Below, in pieces: positions 62,461 through 64,000 of a stretch of DNA of 64,000 nucleotides. Location of the stretch: positions 53,078,395 through 53,142,394 of the forward strand of contig NC_061805.1 in assembly GCF_021462225.1 (NCBI RefSeq). Direction: 5' to 3'. The DNA is from Girardinichthys multiradiatus. Its lineage: Eukaryota; Chordata; Actinopteri; Cyprinodontiformes; Goodeidae. Position numbers and translations under genes: made by a program. The notes beneath the pieces were generated by a model. It saw nothing but the letters and a program-made list of their open reading frames with translations, did no database searches and was not told where the DNA came from. How positions within the stretch are numbered: position 1 is the first letter of the stretch; every line of letters begins with the position of its first letter.

Positions 62461-64000
62461 ATGTACTATTTTTCCTTTGTTAGCTTAACCGCTAGTCCTG
62501 GATGTGATGTCATTACACCTGCCTTGTTTGTTAGCCATCTTGTGAGAGGCCATAAATACCTTTAGAGTTCATAACTCCATTCAGAACTATTCACTGAGGG
62601 CTGATTACACAACAGTAAGAATCAATTGTCCAGAAGGTTATTGATTTCTAATTCAGCAAATCCTTCTTTAAAATATTATTTTACTTATGTTTTATTTGAC
62701 TTTCTGATTTGCATTTTTAACTGGCTGTTGAAAACATACAAACTGTTCTTAATTAGTTTAGTTTAAACAGAGAGCTGAGCCGAAAGCCGATTTATTGTTC
62801 GGTCTATGTTCCTATATGTCCCAGATAAGCAGAAGATGATGAGTATTTGGCCTCACTTCAAATTCCCTGAGGCAAACCTTGGTTCTTAAATGGACCTATT
62901 CACACTGAACTATGATATCACTGCATTATTTTATTGGTCCTGGTTTATTTCCTTGTTCCCTTTCTTAGTTATTAATTTTCTTATAAATATAGTTCTTATC
63001 TTATTTACTTACTAGTATAGTGAATGCTGAGTTTGTTAATTAAAGGATTTTAACTTGAAGTTGAATTATTTTTGTTATAAAATAATAATAATAATAATGT
63101 AAAAGTCTTGTATTTTGGAAAGTTGTTTTTGTTTGTTCTCTACTTGGACTTTCCAGGTCGGAGTTCTGAGGTAGATGGTCTGTGTGCAGGGCTTGATGTT
63201 AAAGAACACCACAGCTCCATTGTTCTATAACTTTCCTTTGGGATTAATAAAGTATTTTTGAATAGAATTGAATTAATGCCATGCCATATGAAGCTTGGAT
63301 TAACAGGACAATACCAACAGACTGAGGGTGTTTGGCTAATGACTCCTGATCAGGTAGGGCTCTGATTTGTTAGTCTGATAAAGTTTTATATTGTAACTTT
63401 ATTAGTAATTTTATTGATAATTAATTGTTAATTAGAATTATTAATAGCTAAACTTATCAATGTTAACAGCGGTGCTTTGTTTTTTTAGTCTCACTAAAAA
63501 GGTAATATTCTAACTTTATTAATTGTTTTGTAATTAATTGTTAATCATTAATTCTAATTAGTTATAGTTTATAAAACCCAAACCAAATCTATTGTTGCAC
63601 ATGAGTGTCGTTCGTTCAGCAGCTGGAAAATAAAACTAAACTGAAAAGGTGTCACACATTACCATTGTGTTGAAGCACTTTTCTGACACTTATTTCATGT
63701 GTCTTTAATGTGACCCTGCGGAGCTCCAATCAACGCTTGTTTTGGTTCTTTAATGCTGGCATGATTTCTGAAAGCTCACATATTTGCAGCATATTACCAA
63801 ACTTAGGCTGTGATTTGTGAACAACTAGAGGCAGCTCAGAGAGAAGCTCATCTTTGCAGGTTTCAGCTCTGTCCTATCAACCTCCAAGTAGTGATCAGCT
63901 CTTGTTTCTGTATCAGTGAGTTTACCTGGTGCCAGCAGTGTTCATCGGGTTAGTCTTGATGCTGCAGTGATGCGACAGTTTGGGTTGAGAGCGAGTGCGC
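62461..64000. other. AT-rich DNA, no recognised gene
   Basis: Near 63150-63265 there is a sequence ending GGGATTAATAAAGTATTTTT followed by GAATTGAATT, resembling a LINE 3' tail. Two imperfect AT-rich direct repeats stand at about 63395-63440 and 63511-63560. No coding sequence is supported. Confidence 0.4.

Overview
The window is nuclear DNA of a teleost fish. Three vertebrate genes are split into many short exons with GT/AG introns, and their introns and flanks carry fish-type transposons: three Tc1-like families, a DIRS tyrosine-recombinase retroelement, LINE fragments and a retroviral Env remnant. The species cannot be fixed from the sequence.

Layout. 1-5.7 kb: a truncated endogenous retrovirus (Env TM end and the start of the 3' LTR), a frameshifted transposase-like gene on the minus strand, and a 5'-truncated LINE. 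6.66-22.34 kb, minus strand: an FHF-complex HOOK-interacting protein gene, best fhip2b, in 18 exons. Its introns hold a Rex1-like LINE piece, a Tc1 nested in an older Tc1, and a damaged DIRS element (17.16-21.78 kb). 25.20-34.65 kb, plus strand: a complete gelsolin-family gene, 18 coding exons, 727 residues, all splice phases consistent. 35.63-46.59 kb, minus strand: dab2ip (RasGAP), 17 exons giving 1,053 C-terminal residues; the first exon(s) were not found. 47.1-54.9 kb: a 7.8-kb minisatellite of a 16-bp unit, upstream of the first recognised dab2ip exon. 57.2-58.8 kb: a Tc1-like element with an apparently intact transposase. 59.6-62.5 kb: LINE endonuclease relics and an unclassified repeat. 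The rest to 64 kb is AT-rich with no recognised gene.

The host genes have no evident shared pathway: vesicle/dynein-adaptor function (FHIP), actin severing and capping (gelsolin), and Ras/ASK1/NF-kB signalling control (DAB2IP). Gelsolin and DAB2IP genes are also close together in human 9q33, which supports both calls. The gelsolin and dab2ip genes are convergent.

I found no undescribed multi-gene system. The most unusual items are the minisatellite with higher-order block duplications, the intact Tc1 whose long inverted repeats include the last 36 codons of its transposase, the DIRS element that lost most of its RNase H region in frame, and inverted repeats flanking two dab2ip exons.
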